Of a stretch of DNA of 51,996 nucleotides, positions 27,666-37,554 are shown piece after piece. Origin of the DNA: an uncultured Pelagibacteraceae bacterium. GTDB lineage: Bacteria > Pseudomonadota > Alphaproteobacteria > Pelagibacterales > Pelagibacteraceae. A program made the position numbers and the translations under genes. The stretch spans positions 1 through 51,996 of the forward strand of contig CACOLY010000008.1 in the NCBI GenBank assembly GCA_902628195.1, written 5' to 3'. The notes beneath the pieces are model-generated. The model had not been told where the DNA came from, ran no database searches, and saw only the letters and a list, made by a program, of their open reading frames with translations. How positions within the stretch are numbered: position 1 is the first letter of the stretch; each line of letters opens with the position of its first letter.

Positions 27666-28072
27666 TCTTTAAAAAAAAAATCAATCTCTAATTTGGCATT
27701 TTCAATGCTATCAGATCCATGCACTGAATTTTTATCTATAGAAATTCCAAATTTTTTTCTAATTGTTCCCTCGGCGGCTTCTTTAGGATTTGTTGAACCC
27801 ATTATTTCTCTATTTGCTTTAACAGCACCCTCTTTTTCAAGTATCATCACAAGTATGGGCCCCGAAGACAAGTAAGAACATAAATCATTATAAAAAGGTT
27901 TTGTCTCATGAACTTTATAAAATTTTTCAGCCTCTGATTTTTCAATTTGGATTTTTTTTTCATGTATTATTTTAAATCCATTGCTTTTAAATATCTGTTT
28001 AATTTCATTATCTAAATTTCGTTCTACTGCATCAGGTTTTATAATTGATAATGTTTGTTCTAAGTTACTCAT
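27662..28072 (-). CDS. ndk: Nucleoside diphosphate kinase
   Basis: This 136-aa enzyme balances nucleoside triphosphates by transferring phosphate through a histidine. The active-site motif NSVHGSDS contains H118, and the substrate-binding motifs LSIIKPDAVERN and MGSTNPKEAAEGTIRKKFG are intact. Length is typical for bacterial Ndk. Its start overlaps the pepA stop by 8 bases, so pepA-ndk is a minus-strand pair. It converges with purN on a shared CTAG. Confidence 0.97.
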   Translation of the reverse strand: MSNLEQTLSIIKPDAVERNLDNEIKQIFKSNGFKIIHEKKIQIEKSEAEKFYKVHETKPFYNDLCSYLSSGPILVMILEKEGAVKANREIMGSTNPKEAAEGTIRKKFGISIDKNSVHGSDSIENAKLEIDFFFKD

Positions 28073-29531
28073 AATAATCCTCTATTAATTGATTCAATAA
28101 TCTTACACCATAACCAGTAGCTCCCCCAGAATTAAGAGCTCCACCGTATTTTGAAAATGCCATACCTGCAATATCTAAATGTGCCCATGGTGTTTTGTTT
28201 AAAATAAATCTTTGTAAGAATTGCGCAGCTGTAGTTGAACCAGCGCCACCAACATAGTTTATATTTTGCATATCTGCATTATTTGAATTCATAAGCTTGT
28301 CGTAGTTTTTATGTAGTGGCATCCTCCAAACTTTTTCATCAACTTTTTCTCCAGAATTAAAAAGTTGTTTAGAAAGTTTGTCATTATTTGAAAAAAGTCC
28401 AGCATATTCAGAACCTAAAGAAACAATTATTGCCCCTGTTAAAGTTGCTAAATCTATAATAAAGCTTGGTTTGTATTTTCTTTCTGTAAAAGTTAAAGCG
28501 TCTGCTAAAACTAATCTTCCTTCTGCATCAGTATTTAAAACTTCTATAGTTTTGCCACTATAAGATTTCACAATATCTCCAGGTCTTTGTGCATTTCCTC
28601 CAGGCATATTTTCAACAAGGCCTACTACACCAACAGCATTAATTTTTGCTTTTCTCAATGCAAGAGTTTTCATTAAACCTACAACAACCGCTGAACCTGC
28701 CATGTCATAAGTCATATCTTCCATAAATTTTGCTGGTTTTAAAGAAATACCGCCGGTATCAAAACAGACACCCTTACCAACAAATGCTAAAGGTTTTGAT
28801 TTAGATTTTGCCCCATTCCATTCAATAGTAACTAGATAAGAACCTCTAATGCTTCCTTGACCAACACCTAAGAGAGCATTCATTCCTAATTTCTTTAATT
28901 TTTTTGTGTCATATACAGTTACTTTCAAGCCATTTTTTTTTAATTGTAAAATTCTTTTTGTATATTCGTCGGGATGTAAAATATTTCCTGGCTCAGAGAC
29001 AAGATCCTTAGTTAAATTTGTCCCTTCAATCAATGAACTAAATCTTTTGTTTCCATCTAATAATTTTTTATTACTAGAGACTACTATTTCAATATTCTTA
29101 TTTTTTTTTTCACTTTTATATTTATCGAAAACATAAGATTTTAAATTTAAGCCGTGTATAAATTCGTCAAAAAAATTTCTATTTTTGCCAGCGCTTCCTT
29201 TAATATTTTGTTCAAAAAACATTAATTTTAAATTTGATTCTGATTTTAAATAATCATGAAATTTTGCTCCAATCTTTTCATTTTCAATAAATTTTTGATT
29301 ATCTTTTAATTTAATTAAAAGAACTTTTTTAGTTGAACTAATGTTAAAAAATAAAAAATTTTTTTTGTCCAAGTCGTTAAACGTACCGATTATTTTATTA
29401 ATTTGATTTGATTGATTGTTAATTGATAACTTTCTAAGACCATGAATTTGAAATTTTTCATTGGTAAAAAATGCATAATTATCAGTAGAACTCTCACTTT
29501 TATAACTTTTATGTGTAATTTTTATTGACAT
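28065..29531 (-). CDS. pepA: Leucyl aminopeptidase (M17 family)
   Basis: This 488-aa protein has a variable N-terminal domain (about residues 1-165) and the conserved M17 catalytic domain. The two-metal site is visible in KGVCFDTGGISLKPAKFMEDM and, as the hallmark of the family, NTDAEGRLVLADAL; the C-terminal WAHLDIAGMAF is also present. It removes N-terminal amino acids from peptides in the cytoplasm, and in some bacteria doubles as a DNA-binding protein. Its ATG at 29531 is 83 bp from the probable lptF start on the other strand. Confidence 0.95.
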   Translation of the reverse strand: MSIKITHKSYKSESSTDNYAFFTNEKFQIHGLRKLSINNQSNQINKIIGTFNDLDKKNFLFFNISSTKKVLLIKLKDNQKFIENEKIGAKFHDYLKSESNLKLMFFEQNIKGSAGKNRNFFDEFIHGLNLKSYVFDKYKSEKKNKNIEIVVSSNKKLLDGNKRFSSLIEGTNLTKDLVSEPGNILHPDEYTKRILQLKKNGLKVTVYDTKKLKKLGMNALLGVGQGSIRGSYLVTIEWNGAKSKSKPLAFVGKGVCFDTGGISLKPAKFMEDMTYDMAGSAVVVGLMKTLALRKAKINAVGVVGLVENMPGGNAQRPGDIVKSYSGKTIEVLNTDAEGRLVLADALTFTERKYKPSFIIDLATLTGAIIVSLGSEYAGLFSNNDKLSKQLFNSGEKVDEKVWRMPLHKNYDKLMNSNNADMQNINYVGGAGSTTAAQFLQRFILNKTPWAHLDIAGMAFSKYGGALNSGGATGYGVRLLNQLIEDYYE

Positions 29532-29614
29532 TCTTTATAAATATGTACCTTAGGTTGTATTTAAATTGTAAACTATTAGTTGAAAATATATATGTATTAT
29601 TTCTTAAAAATTCA

Positions 29615-30757
29615 ATGAAAAAATTAATTTTTAAAAAATTTATAAAAGATATTAATCTATTTTTTTTCATATTAATCATATCAGTAGCTATAATTGTTTG
29701 GATAATACAAGCTGTAAATTTTCTTGATCTTATTTCTGAGGATGGACACAGTTTAAAAGTATATTTCTCGTATACTCTTTTTTCATTACCTAAAATTATC
29801 AGTAAGATTTTGCCATTCATGTTTATGATATCTTTATTTTACATAATTATAAATTATGAGATGAACAACGAACTTATAATTTATTGGATTAATGGTATTA
29901 CAAAGTTAAATTTTATCAATATTTTAATTAAGATATCAATAATTTATTTTTTTATCCAATTAATATTAACAACCTTGATTGTTCCCTACACCTTAGATAA
30001 AGGAAGATCCTTTTTTAGAACATCGAATGTAGATTTATTCACGTCAATAATTAAAGAAAAAAAATTTATTGATACTGTAGAAGATCTTACAATATTTGTG
30101 GAAAAGAAAAATGAAAATTTTTTAAAGAATATTATTATCAAAGAGAAAATAGATAATAAAAGTAATCAAATTATTGTGGCGCAGAGTGGTGAAATTATAA
30201 GTGATGATAATGATGTAAAAAGAATAATGCTAAATAATGGAAAAATAATAAATACTGAGGATAATAATCAGAGTATTATAGATTTTTCAAGATTCAATCT
30301 AGATTTAAGTAAATTCAATACTAGCACAATTACACATCCCAAAACTCAAGAGATGAACACCCAAAGTTTAATTCGATGTATGAAGGAAATTAATAACTTT
30401 AGAAAAACAAATGAAATAATTAAAGAAAAATTTTTTTTTACAGGTTGTGATATAAAAATTTCTTCTGCAATTTTAGAAGAGTTTTTAAAGAGATTTTTTT
30501 CTCCACTATTTATAATTTTGGTTGGATTATCCTCATCTTTAATAATTACTTCAAGTAAAGATCAGAATTCCTATAAAATTACAAATTCTTTAAAGTTTGT
30601 TTTAGGTATAATTTTAATACTCGTTTCAGAAATATCATTAACATTTTCAGGAATTAATATTCAAAATGTGATGTTTTATTTTTTAATACCTGTATTCTTA
30701 TTTTGTATTATGTATTTCTATTTATTTCTAAATTATAAAATATTAGGGAGAAACTAA
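29615..30757 (+). CDS. lptF: LPS export ABC transporter permease LptF
   Basis: This 380-aa YjgP/YjgQ-family permease has about three hydrophobic segments at each end (first near residues 15-40) flanking a periplasmic beta-jellyroll region. LptF and LptG with the LptB ATPase extract LPS from the inner membrane and pass it to LptC-LptA-LptD. The frame is open from a TTG at 29525, but the ATG at 29615 (MKKLIFKKFIKDINLFFF) gives the expected N-terminus; the longer version would overlap pepA. LptF versus LptG is assigned by gene order. It is followed 1 bp later by lptG. Confidence 0.88.
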   Translation: MKKLIFKKFIKDINLFFFILIISVAIIVWIIQAVNFLDLISEDGHSLKVYFSYTLFSLPKIISKILPFMFMISLFYIIINYEMNNELIIYWINGITKLNFINILIKISIIYFFIQLILTTLIVPYTLDKGRSFFRTSNVDLFTSIIKEKKFIDTVEDLTIFVEKKNENFLKNIIIKEKIDNKSNQIIVAQSGEIISDDNDVKRIMLNNGKIINTEDNNQSIIDFSRFNLDLSKFNTSTITHPKTQEMNTQSLIRCMKEINNFRKTNEIIKEKFFFTGCDIKISSAILEEFLKRFFSPLFIILVGLSSSLIITSSKDQNSYKITNSLKFVLGIILILVSEISLTFSGINIQNVMFYFLIPVFLFCIMYFYLFLNYKILGRN

Positions 30758-30758
30758 A

Positions 30759-31841
30759 TTGATTATAAATATTCACAAACTTTTTCTTTTAAAAAAATTT
30801 ATAAAAAAAATTTTTTTGGTATCTACTGTATTCTTTGTTCTTGTAATGATTATTAATCTAATTGAAGAAGCAAATTTTCTTAAGGAGAGTGAAACAAGTT
30901 TTTTAACTCCTGTTTTATTAACAAGCTTAAATGCACCTTCACTTTTATATGAAATGTTCCCGTTTATTTTTCTTATTTCTACACAATTCTTCTTTATTGA
31001 AATATTTGAAAATAAAGAAATTTATACTTTAAGACAATTTGGTGTTGATAATTTTTCATTATTAAGATTCCTTACATTTAGCTCTTTAATATTAGGATTC
31101 ATCATAATAATTATATTTTATAATTTTTCTTCTATTCTTAAAAATGAGTATCTTAAAATAAAAAATAATTACGCCGGTGATAAAAAATACTTAGCTGTAA
31201 TCACTAAAAATGGAATTTGGATTAAAGATAATCTAGATAATGGCACCGTAATAATTAATTCCGATAAAATAGATGGTGAATTTTTAATTAATTCATCAAT
31301 AACGAAATTTGATACTAATTTTCAAATTGTTGAAAATATAATTTCGAAAAAAATAAATATAAAAAATTATGAGTGGGAATTGTTTGATGTAATAGCTACT
31401 GACTTAAAAAATATGTCAAAAAAACAAGATAAAATGACCTTAAAAAGTAATTTTGATCTAGAGAGAATAAATAATCTTTTTTCAGATTTATCGTCTTTAA
31501 CCTACTTTGAATTACTTAAGTTGGAAAAAGATTATCAGACTATTGGCTATTCTGTGGATGAAATTAATGTTCAAAAACATAAATTTTATTCTCTCCCAAT
31601 TTTATTATCGGTAATGACAATAATCGCAACTATAATCATGTTTCACAATAAATTTAAGAGAAATCTCATGTTCAATTTATTTATAGGAATTTTTTTTTCG
31701 GTATCTATTTATTATCTAAGTCATTTTTCAAGTTTGTTGGGAGAAAATGGAAAATTACCGTTAATTTTATCTATATGGTTTCCAGTTATAATATTAACAT
31801 GCTTATCTTTTATAGGAATAATTAGATTAAATGAAAAATAA
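30759..31841 (+). CDS. lptG: LPS export ABC transporter permease LptG
   Basis: This 360-aa partner of LptF has the same layout: N-terminal membrane segments (about 17-38, 62-85, 100-122), a periplasmic domain carrying GIWIKDNLDNGTVIIN, and C-terminal segments from about residue 275. The start codon is TTG at 30759-30761, preceded at 8 bp by a strong AGGGAG ribosome binding site, so the unusual start is believable. It begins one base after the lptF stop and overlaps lptD by 11 bases. Confidence 0.88.
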   Translation: MIINIHKLFLLKKFIKKIFLVSTVFFVLVMIINLIEEANFLKESETSFLTPVLLTSLNAPSLLYEMFPFIFLISTQFFFIEIFENKEIYTLRQFGVDNFSLLRFLTFSSLILGFIIIIIFYNFSSILKNEYLKIKNNYAGDKKYLAVITKNGIWIKDNLDNGTVIINSDKIDGEFLINSSITKFDTNFQIVENIISKKINIKNYEWELFDVIATDLKNMSKKQDKMTLKSNFDLERINNLFSDLSSLTYFELLKLEKDYQTIGYSVDEINVQKHKFYSLPILLSVMTIIATIIMFHNKFKRNLMFNLFIGIFFSVSIYYLSHFSSLLGENGKLPLILSIWFPVIILTCLSFIGIIRLNEK

Positions 31842-34239
31842 TATCAAAATATTAAATTTATTTTTATTTATTATAATAAATTTTTTATTTTTATCTACTC
31901 CGTTAAAATCAAAAGAAATTAATTTCAAAGCTAATGAAATTTTAGCTTATGAAAAAGGGGATATAATAATTGGTCAAGATAATGCCGAAGCAATAATTGA
32001 TGGTGAGATTGAAATATATGCAGATAAAGTAACGTATAATAAAAAAAATGAGATATTAGTTGCTGAAGGAAATGTGCTTGTAGTTGATCTGAAAAACAAA
32101 ATAGAAATAAATTCTAACAAAATAAATTTCAATAAAATTAAAAACCAACTTTTATCTTCAGGTAAAACATTTTTTAATATAAAAAATGAGTATGAAATAG
32201 TGACTTATGATGTAAGTTATAAAATTAATGAAGAAGAAATTTTTTCAAATAAGAAGACAAATGTAAAAGATAAAATTGGAAACCTAATTGATCTAAAATC
32301 TTTTAAATATTTCAATAAAACTCAGATATTAAATGGAAAAGAAATTGAAATTGAAGATATTGAAAAAAATAAATATTTCCTCAAAGCTGGAATGATCCGT
32401 CTACAAAATTTTGAACTTTTAGGAAAAGATATAAAAGTTTTATTAAGAAATGATATTTATGGTAACAGTAAAAATGAGCCAAAATTAGTTGGTAACTCTG
32501 TAAATTATTATGAGGACAAAACTATTGTTAAAAAAGGAATCTTTACTTCTTGTGCTGGAAATAATAATTGTCCACCATGGTCAATTACATCAAAAGAAAT
32601 AATTCATTACAAAAAACAAAAAGAAATTCATTATAAACATGCGTGGTTAAGACTATATAATACTCCAGTTTTTTATTTTCCAAAATTTTTTCATCCTGAT
32701 CCTTCGGTAGAAAGAAAGTCAGGATTTTTAATTCCTACATTTGGTGATTCTAAAAATTTAGGTGCCTCTGTAAATGTTCCCTACTTCCATGTCATTTCTG
32801 AAAGTTCAGATTTAACTTTTAAACCCAGGTTTTTTTCAACTTCTGAATTTTTACTTCAATCAGAATTTAGAAAAGAAACAAAAAATTCATCTCATATAGC
32901 TGATTTCAGTATAAATAAAGATGAGGATAAAAATGGAACAAAAACTCACTTTTTTTCTAATTCAATATTTAATTTAGATCAAAATTTTTTTGATAATAGT
33001 AAAATAAATTTAAAATTAGAAAAGGTTTCTAATGATGACTACACAAAAGTATATTCTTTAGAATCTACTAGCCCAATTATTAAAGATACTAATATTTTAG
33101 AAAATATCTTTGAATTTTCTGGATCAAGAGATGATTTGGATTTTAATCTATCATTTGAAAGTTATGAGAGTATGAATAAACTAAACAGTGATAAGTATGA
33201 ATTTGTTTATCCAAATTATTCTTTAAGCAAGGCTATTGATCTTGAAACCGATTTAATTGAAAGTTTAGATTTTTCATCATTTGGAAATCAAAAAAAATTT
33301 TCTACTAATATATATGAAGCAACTCAGGTTAATGATTTAATATTAACAAGTTCAAAATTTGTTAATAAATTTGGATTTAACAATAGATTAAAGTCGATAA
33401 TCAAAAATGTAAACTCAGATGCGAATAACTCATCTAAATTAAAAGAAAAAAAACAAAGTGAGCTTCTTACTTTAATTTCTTATGATTTAGAACTGCCTCT
33501 CATTAAAGAAGATGGGGATTTTATGAATTTAATAATTCCCAAACTATCTTTAAGATTTAGCCCTAATGATAGTAAAAACTTAAAAGATGAAAATAGATTA
33601 TTAACATCTGATAATATATTCAGTTTAAATAGAATTGGGTTTAACGAAACTATTGAAGGTGGAGGATCATTAACTCTTGGATTGGATTATGAAAAAAAGA
33701 ATCAAAAAAATGGCCATTTATTTGATGCAAAAGTGGCTACTGTGTTCAGAGATGAACTTAATGAAAATTTACCAACTTCTAGCACTCTGGGTAAAAAACA
33801 GTCTGATTTTGTTGGAGAGTTAAGATATATTCCAAATTCGAAATTTGAATTCGATTATAATTTTTCTGTAGATAATGATTTGGATCAAATAAATTTTCAT
33901 AGTTTAGAAAACTCTTTCACAGTAAATAATTTTGTAAATACTTTTACCTTTTATGAGGAAAACAATATAGTTGGGAAAAAAAGTTATTATGAAAATACCT
34001 TAAGCTATATGATTAATCAGAATAATAGTTTTTCATTCAAAACTAGAGAAAATAAAACTGATAATTTAACAGAATATTACAATTTGATATATGAATATAA
34101 AAATGATTGTTTAACTGCATCAATTACATATAATAAAGATTACTATTCAAGTGGAAATATTAAACCGACTGAAGAATTATTCTTTAATATAACTTTAATA
34201 CCTCTTGGCTCAACAAAAACAGATAGTATTTTAGAATAA
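31831..34239 (+). CDS. lptD: LPS-assembly outer-membrane protein LptD
   Basis: This 802-aa protein has an N-terminal signal peptide (about residues 5-27), an OstA/LptA-like jellyroll (about 30-210) and a C-terminal beta-barrel. Family landmarks are FTSCAGNNNCPPW near residue 240, followed by FYFPKFFHPDPSVERKSGF, the stretch that opens the barrel. LptD with LptE places LPS in the outer leaflet. I count only three cysteines, C241, C247 and C760, so the two paired disulfides of E. coli LptD cannot both form. It is in the lptF-lptG-lptD-surA operon. Confidence 0.9.
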   Translation: MKNNIKILNLFLFIIINFLFLSTPLKSKEINFKANEILAYEKGDIIIGQDNAEAIIDGEIEIYADKVTYNKKNEILVAEGNVLVVDLKNKIEINSNKINFNKIKNQLLSSGKTFFNIKNEYEIVTYDVSYKINEEEIFSNKKTNVKDKIGNLIDLKSFKYFNKTQILNGKEIEIEDIEKNKYFLKAGMIRLQNFELLGKDIKVLLRNDIYGNSKNEPKLVGNSVNYYEDKTIVKKGIFTSCAGNNNCPPWSITSKEIIHYKKQKEIHYKHAWLRLYNTPVFYFPKFFHPDPSVERKSGFLIPTFGDSKNLGASVNVPYFHVISESSDLTFKPRFFSTSEFLLQSEFRKETKNSSHIADFSINKDEDKNGTKTHFFSNSIFNLDQNFFDNSKINLKLEKVSNDDYTKVYSLESTSPIIKDTNILENIFEFSGSRDDLDFNLSFESYESMNKLNSDKYEFVYPNYSLSKAIDLETDLIESLDFSSFGNQKKFSTNIYEATQVNDLILTSSKFVNKFGFNNRLKSIIKNVNSDANNSSKLKEKKQSELLTLISYDLELPLIKEDGDFMNLIIPKLSLRFSPNDSKNLKDENRLLTSDNIFSLNRIGFNETIEGGGSLTLGLDYEKKNQKNGHLFDAKVATVFRDELNENLPTSSTLGKKQSDFVGELRYIPNSKFEFDYNFSVDNDLDQINFHSLENSFTVNNFVNTFTFYEENNIVGKKSYYENTLSYMINQNNSFSFKTRENKTDNLTEYYNLIYEYKNDCLTASITYNKDYYSSGNIKPTEELFFNITLIPLGSTKTDSILE

Positions 34240-34243
34240 ATAA

Positions 34244-35185
34244 ATGATTTTTTATAAAAAAATTTTTTATATTCTCACATTATCATTAATTAACACTTTC
34301 TTGATTTTTACAAATATTTCTTCAACTGAGGTTAAAATAATTATGAAAATTAACAATGAAATAATTACAAATATTGATATAGAAAATGAATATAAATACT
34401 TAGTTGCTCTAAATAAATCTTTGAATAACTTAGATAAACAAACAGTTTTGGAACTTGCAAAAAATTCTTTGCAGAAGGAAATTATTAAAAAGATAGAATT
34501 GGATAAAATCTACGAATTAAATCAAAAAAATGAATCTGTTAGACTGATGATTTCAAATATTTATAAAGAATTAGGTTTAAATTCTGAAGATGAGTTTAAG
34601 TATTATCTCAAAAATCTTGGATTAAAATTCGAAAATATTTACAAAAAAATTGAAATTGAGACTGTTTGGAATCAAATGATATATTCTAAATACAAAGACA
34701 AAGTAATAATAGATGAAAAAATTTTGAAAGAGAAAATCTTAAAATACAAAACAAAGGATAGAGAAATTTTGTTGTTATATGAATTAGTTTTTGATTTTAA
34801 AAATAAAGATGAAATTAATAAAAAATATCAAGAAATTTTAGAAAGTATTAAAATAAAAGGCTTTGAAGAAACAGTAGTCAAATATAGTATTTCAAATACG
34901 AAAATGAAATCTGGTTTGGTAGGCTGGGTGGACATAAACACTTTAAATGAAAAAATTAAAAAAGAAGTTTTAAATTTAGATATCGATGAAATTTCAAATC
35001 CAATATCAATACCATCTGGTATAATGTTATTAAAAGTTAATGATAAAAAAACTGAAAAAGTAGAAATTGATATAAACAAAGAATTAGAAAAATTAATAGA
35101 AATTGAACTTACAAATCAGTTGAATAATTATTCAACTATATTTTTTAATAAAATCAAAAATAATCAAATTATAAATGAATATTAA
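34244..35185 (+). CDS. surA: SurA-like periplasmic peptidyl-prolyl isomerase/chaperone
   Basis: This 313-aa protein starts with a hydrophobic signal segment (about residues 7-27), then a SurA N-terminal chaperone domain with INNEIITNIDIENEY. One parvulin-type PPIase domain follows at about 175-275, with KSGLVGWVDINTLNEKI and NPISIPSGIMLLKV as its most recognisable parts. SurA helps outer-membrane barrel proteins such as LptD to fold. E. coli SurA has two parvulin domains; a single one is usual in Alphaproteobacteria. The gene lies 4 bp after lptD and overlaps pdxA by 11 bases. Confidence 0.85.
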   Translation: MIFYKKIFYILTLSLINTFLIFTNISSTEVKIIMKINNEIITNIDIENEYKYLVALNKSLNNLDKQTVLELAKNSLQKEIIKKIELDKIYELNQKNESVRLMISNIYKELGLNSEDEFKYYLKNLGLKFENIYKKIEIETVWNQMIYSKYKDKVIIDEKILKEKILKYKTKDREILLLYELVFDFKNKDEINKKYQEILESIKIKGFEETVVKYSISNTKMKSGLVGWVDINTLNEKIKKEVLNLDIDEISNPISIPSGIMLLKVNDKKTEKVEIDINKELEKLIEIELTNQLNNYSTIFFNKIKNNQIINEY

Positions 35186-36137
35186 ACCAATTCTGATAGT
35201 TACAGGTGAGCCTTTTAGTATATTTTCTGAAATACTTTTTAAAACTTTTAAAAAAAATAAATTTAAGAAACCAATTATTATAATTGGTTCATATAATCTT
35301 TTGTGTGATCAAATGAAGTTTTTAAAATATAGAATTAGATTTAATGTGATTAAAAAAGATTTCAATTATAAAGACTTAAAAAATAACAGATTAAATATAA
35401 TAGATATTAAATTTAGTTATAAGAATATTTTTGAAAAAATTTCATCTAATTCTAATTCTTACAATTATGAATGTTTTTCAACAGCTTTGATTTTACTTAA
35501 ATCAAAAAAATTCTCTGGCTTAATCAATGGCCCAATATCAAAGAAACATTTTTTAAAAGGTAAATACTTGGGGATTACTGAATTTTTAGCACAAAAAACT
35601 AATTCCAAGAATTTTGTAATGTTAATTTTTAACAATAAACTTGCTGTGAGTCCTGTTTCAACTCATATTCCTTTAAAAAATGTATATAAAACAATATCTA
35701 AAAAGAAAATTGTAAATCATGTTCAGGTTATCAAAAAATTTTATAAAAAATATTTTAAAAAAGATCCTAAAATTGCGATTACTGGCCTAAATCCTCATTG
35801 TGAAAGTAATTTTAAAACAAGTGAGGAAGATAAAATAATTAAACCGTCATTGAAAATTTTGAGGAAAATATATTCAAGTGTGAGTGGCCCCCATCCCGCT
35901 GATAGTTTATTTATGAAAAATAATATTAAAAAATTTGATGTTATAGTTGGAATGTATCACGATCAAGTATTAACCCCTATTAAAACAATTTATAACTTTG
36001 ATGCAATAAATATTACTTTAGGTTTGCCATTTTTAAGAATATCTCCCGACCATGGAACAAACTATAATATGATTGGTAAAAATAAATCAGATCCTCAAAG
36101 TTTAATTGCTGCAATAAAATTTTTGGACTCAAGGTGA
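35175..36137 (+). CDS. pdxA: 4-hydroxythreonine-4-phosphate dehydrogenase
   Basis: This 320-aa enzyme oxidises 4-phosphohydroxythreonine in vitamin B6 (pyridoxal phosphate) synthesis. Conserved segments are LINGPISKKHF, TGLNPHCES, GPHPADSLFM, and the metal-binding regions VGMYHDQVL and RISPDHGTNYNMIG. It is somewhat shorter and more lysine-rich than E. coli PdxA, with no obvious loss of motifs. It overlaps surA by 11 bases and rsmA by 4 bases. The surA-pdxA-rsmA order is widely conserved in Proteobacteria. Confidence 0.95.
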   Translation: MNIKPILIVTGEPFSIFSEILFKTFKKNKFKKPIIIIGSYNLLCDQMKFLKYRIRFNVIKKDFNYKDLKNNRLNIIDIKFSYKNIFEKISSNSNSYNYECFSTALILLKSKKFSGLINGPISKKHFLKGKYLGITEFLAQKTNSKNFVMLIFNNKLAVSPVSTHIPLKNVYKTISKKKIVNHVQVIKKFYKKYFKKDPKIAITGLNPHCESNFKTSEEDKIIKPSLKILRKIYSSVSGPHPADSLFMKNNIKKFDVIVGMYHDQVLTPIKTIYNFDAINITLGLPFLRISPDHGTNYNMIGKNKSDPQSLIAAIKFLDSR

Positions 36138-36925
36138 AAATTCAAGCCAAAAAAAGTTTAGGACAAAATTTTTTAGTTGATAAAAATATTATTGATGTAA
36201 TTTTAAATCTTAAAGAAATTAAAAACAAGTCAATTCTTGAAGTGGGTCCTGGAACTGGAAATTTAACTATTAATTTGTTAAAAAAAAAACCAAAAAAATT
36301 TTTTGTAATTGAAAAAGATAATTACCTAGTAACATTATTAAAGAAAAAATTTAATGAAGAAATTATAATCATCAATGATGATATTTTACAAATAGATGAA
36401 AATAAACTTTGTAATGATAAATTGATAGTATTTGGTAATTTACCATATAATATTTCAACAGAAATTTTATGTAAATGGATTTTAAATTTAGATAACAACA
36501 AAATATGGTTTAGTAGTCTAATTTTAATGTTTCAAAAAGAAGTAGCAGACAGAATTATTTCAAAATATAACAATTCAAATTATGGAAGATTATCTGTTAT
36601 ATCAAACTGGAAATTAAATATAAAAAAAATAATTGATATTAAACCAAATAGCTTTTACCCAAAACCAAAAATAGAGAGTACTCTGTTATTTTTTTCTCCA
36701 AAAAAAAATTTTTTAAAAATTCAAAATGCAAAAAATTTAGAAAAAATAACAAGAATTTTTTTTAGACATAGGAGAAAAATGTTAAGGAAACCTTTCAATC
36801 AACTATTTAAAGGAGATAGTAAAATTTTAAGTAAATTAAATTTAGATTTAAATCTCAGACCTCAAAATATTGATTGTGAAACATATTATAATTTAACACG
36901 TGAATATGAAAATCTAAAAAGTTAG
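36134..36925 (+). CDS. rsmA: 16S rRNA adenine dimethyltransferase RsmA (KsgA)
   Basis: This 263-aa SAM-dependent methyltransferase dimethylates two adjacent adenines in the 3' hairpin of 16S rRNA, a late step in 30S assembly. It has [14 protein letters not shown], the SAM-binding [10 protein letters not shown], the catalytic NLPYNIST motif and the C-terminal [11 protein letters not shown]. The start codon is GTG at 36134, sharing GTGA with the pdxA stop, so translation is coupled. The 3' end overlaps convergent gmk by 12 bases, the longest tail overlap in the window. Confidence 0.96.
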   Translation: MKIQAKKSLGQNFLVDKNIIDVILNLKEIKNKSILEVGPGTGNLTINLLKKKPKKFFVIEKDNYLVTLLKKKFNEEIIIINDDILQIDENKLCNDKLIVFGNLPYNISTEILCKWILNLDNNKIWFSSLILMFQKEVADRIISKYNNSNYGRLSVISNWKLNIKKIIDIKPNSFYPKPKIESTLLFFSPKKNFLKIQNAKNLEKITRIFFRHRRKMLRKPFNQLFKGDSKILSKLNLDLNLRPQNIDCETYYNLTREYENLKS

Positions 36926-37546
36926 TTTTTCAACATGCTTTCTAATATAATTGGGATCATAATCTTTAGATCCATTATTCATCTCAGCTTTTATCAAATT
37001 TAAAATTCTTGTATAACACTTCTTTAAATCATCATTGATCACTACATAATCATAGTTAATCCAATGCAACACATCTCTGCTAAATTGTCTCATTCTTTCA
37101 TCTACAATTAATTTATCCTTCATTTCTCTGTTTGAAAGTCTCTCAAATAAAATTTCTTTACTTGGTGGTAAAATAAAAAAAGTAATTAATTTATAATCTA
37201 ACTTTTTATTTTTAATCTGATCCGCACCTTGCCAATCAATATCGAACAGGACATTTTTACCTTTATTCAACTTATCTATGACGGGTGTTCTAGTTGATCC
37301 ATAAAAATTATTAAAAACTTTTGCATACTCTAAAAATTCCTCATTATTTATTAATCTTTTAAATTTTTCTTCAGTGACAAAATAATAATCTTTATCAGGT
37401 TGTTCATTAGTTCTCGGTTGTCTTGTTGTGTGGGAAATTGAAACTTCAAAATTTTCTAATTTTGAAAGTAAATTCACTAAAGTGGTTTTACCTGCTCCAG
37501 AAGGAGAAGATAATATAATCATAACCCCATCATTATTTGTGGGCAT
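36914..37546 (-). CDS. gmk: Guanylate kinase
   Basis: This 210-aa P-loop kinase converts GMP to GDP. The P-loop is [11 protein letters not shown] (about residues 13-23), and the GMP-binding region contains [20 protein letters not shown] and [14 protein letters not shown]. Length is typical. It is the last gene of the minus-strand fabD-fabG-acpP-gmk unit, 8 bp after the acpP stop, probably read from the same transcripts. Confidence 0.96.
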   Translation of the reverse strand: MPTNNDGVMIILSSPSGAGKTTLVNLLSKLENFEVSISHTTRQPRTNEQPDKDYYFVTEEKFKRLINNEEFLEYAKVFNNFYGSTRTPVIDKLNKGKNVLFDIDWQGADQIKNKKLDYKLITFFILPPSKEILFERLSNREMKDKLIVDERMRQFSRDVLHWINYDYVVINDDLKKCYTRILNLIKAEMNNGSKDYDPNYIRKHVEKLTF

Positions 37547-37554
37547 GAAAGTAA

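Noticed and set aside
29509..29820. 103-aa minus-strand frame across the pepA/lptF interval
   Set aside because: It overlaps the pepA start and the lptF coding region in a non-coding frame and resembles nothing known.
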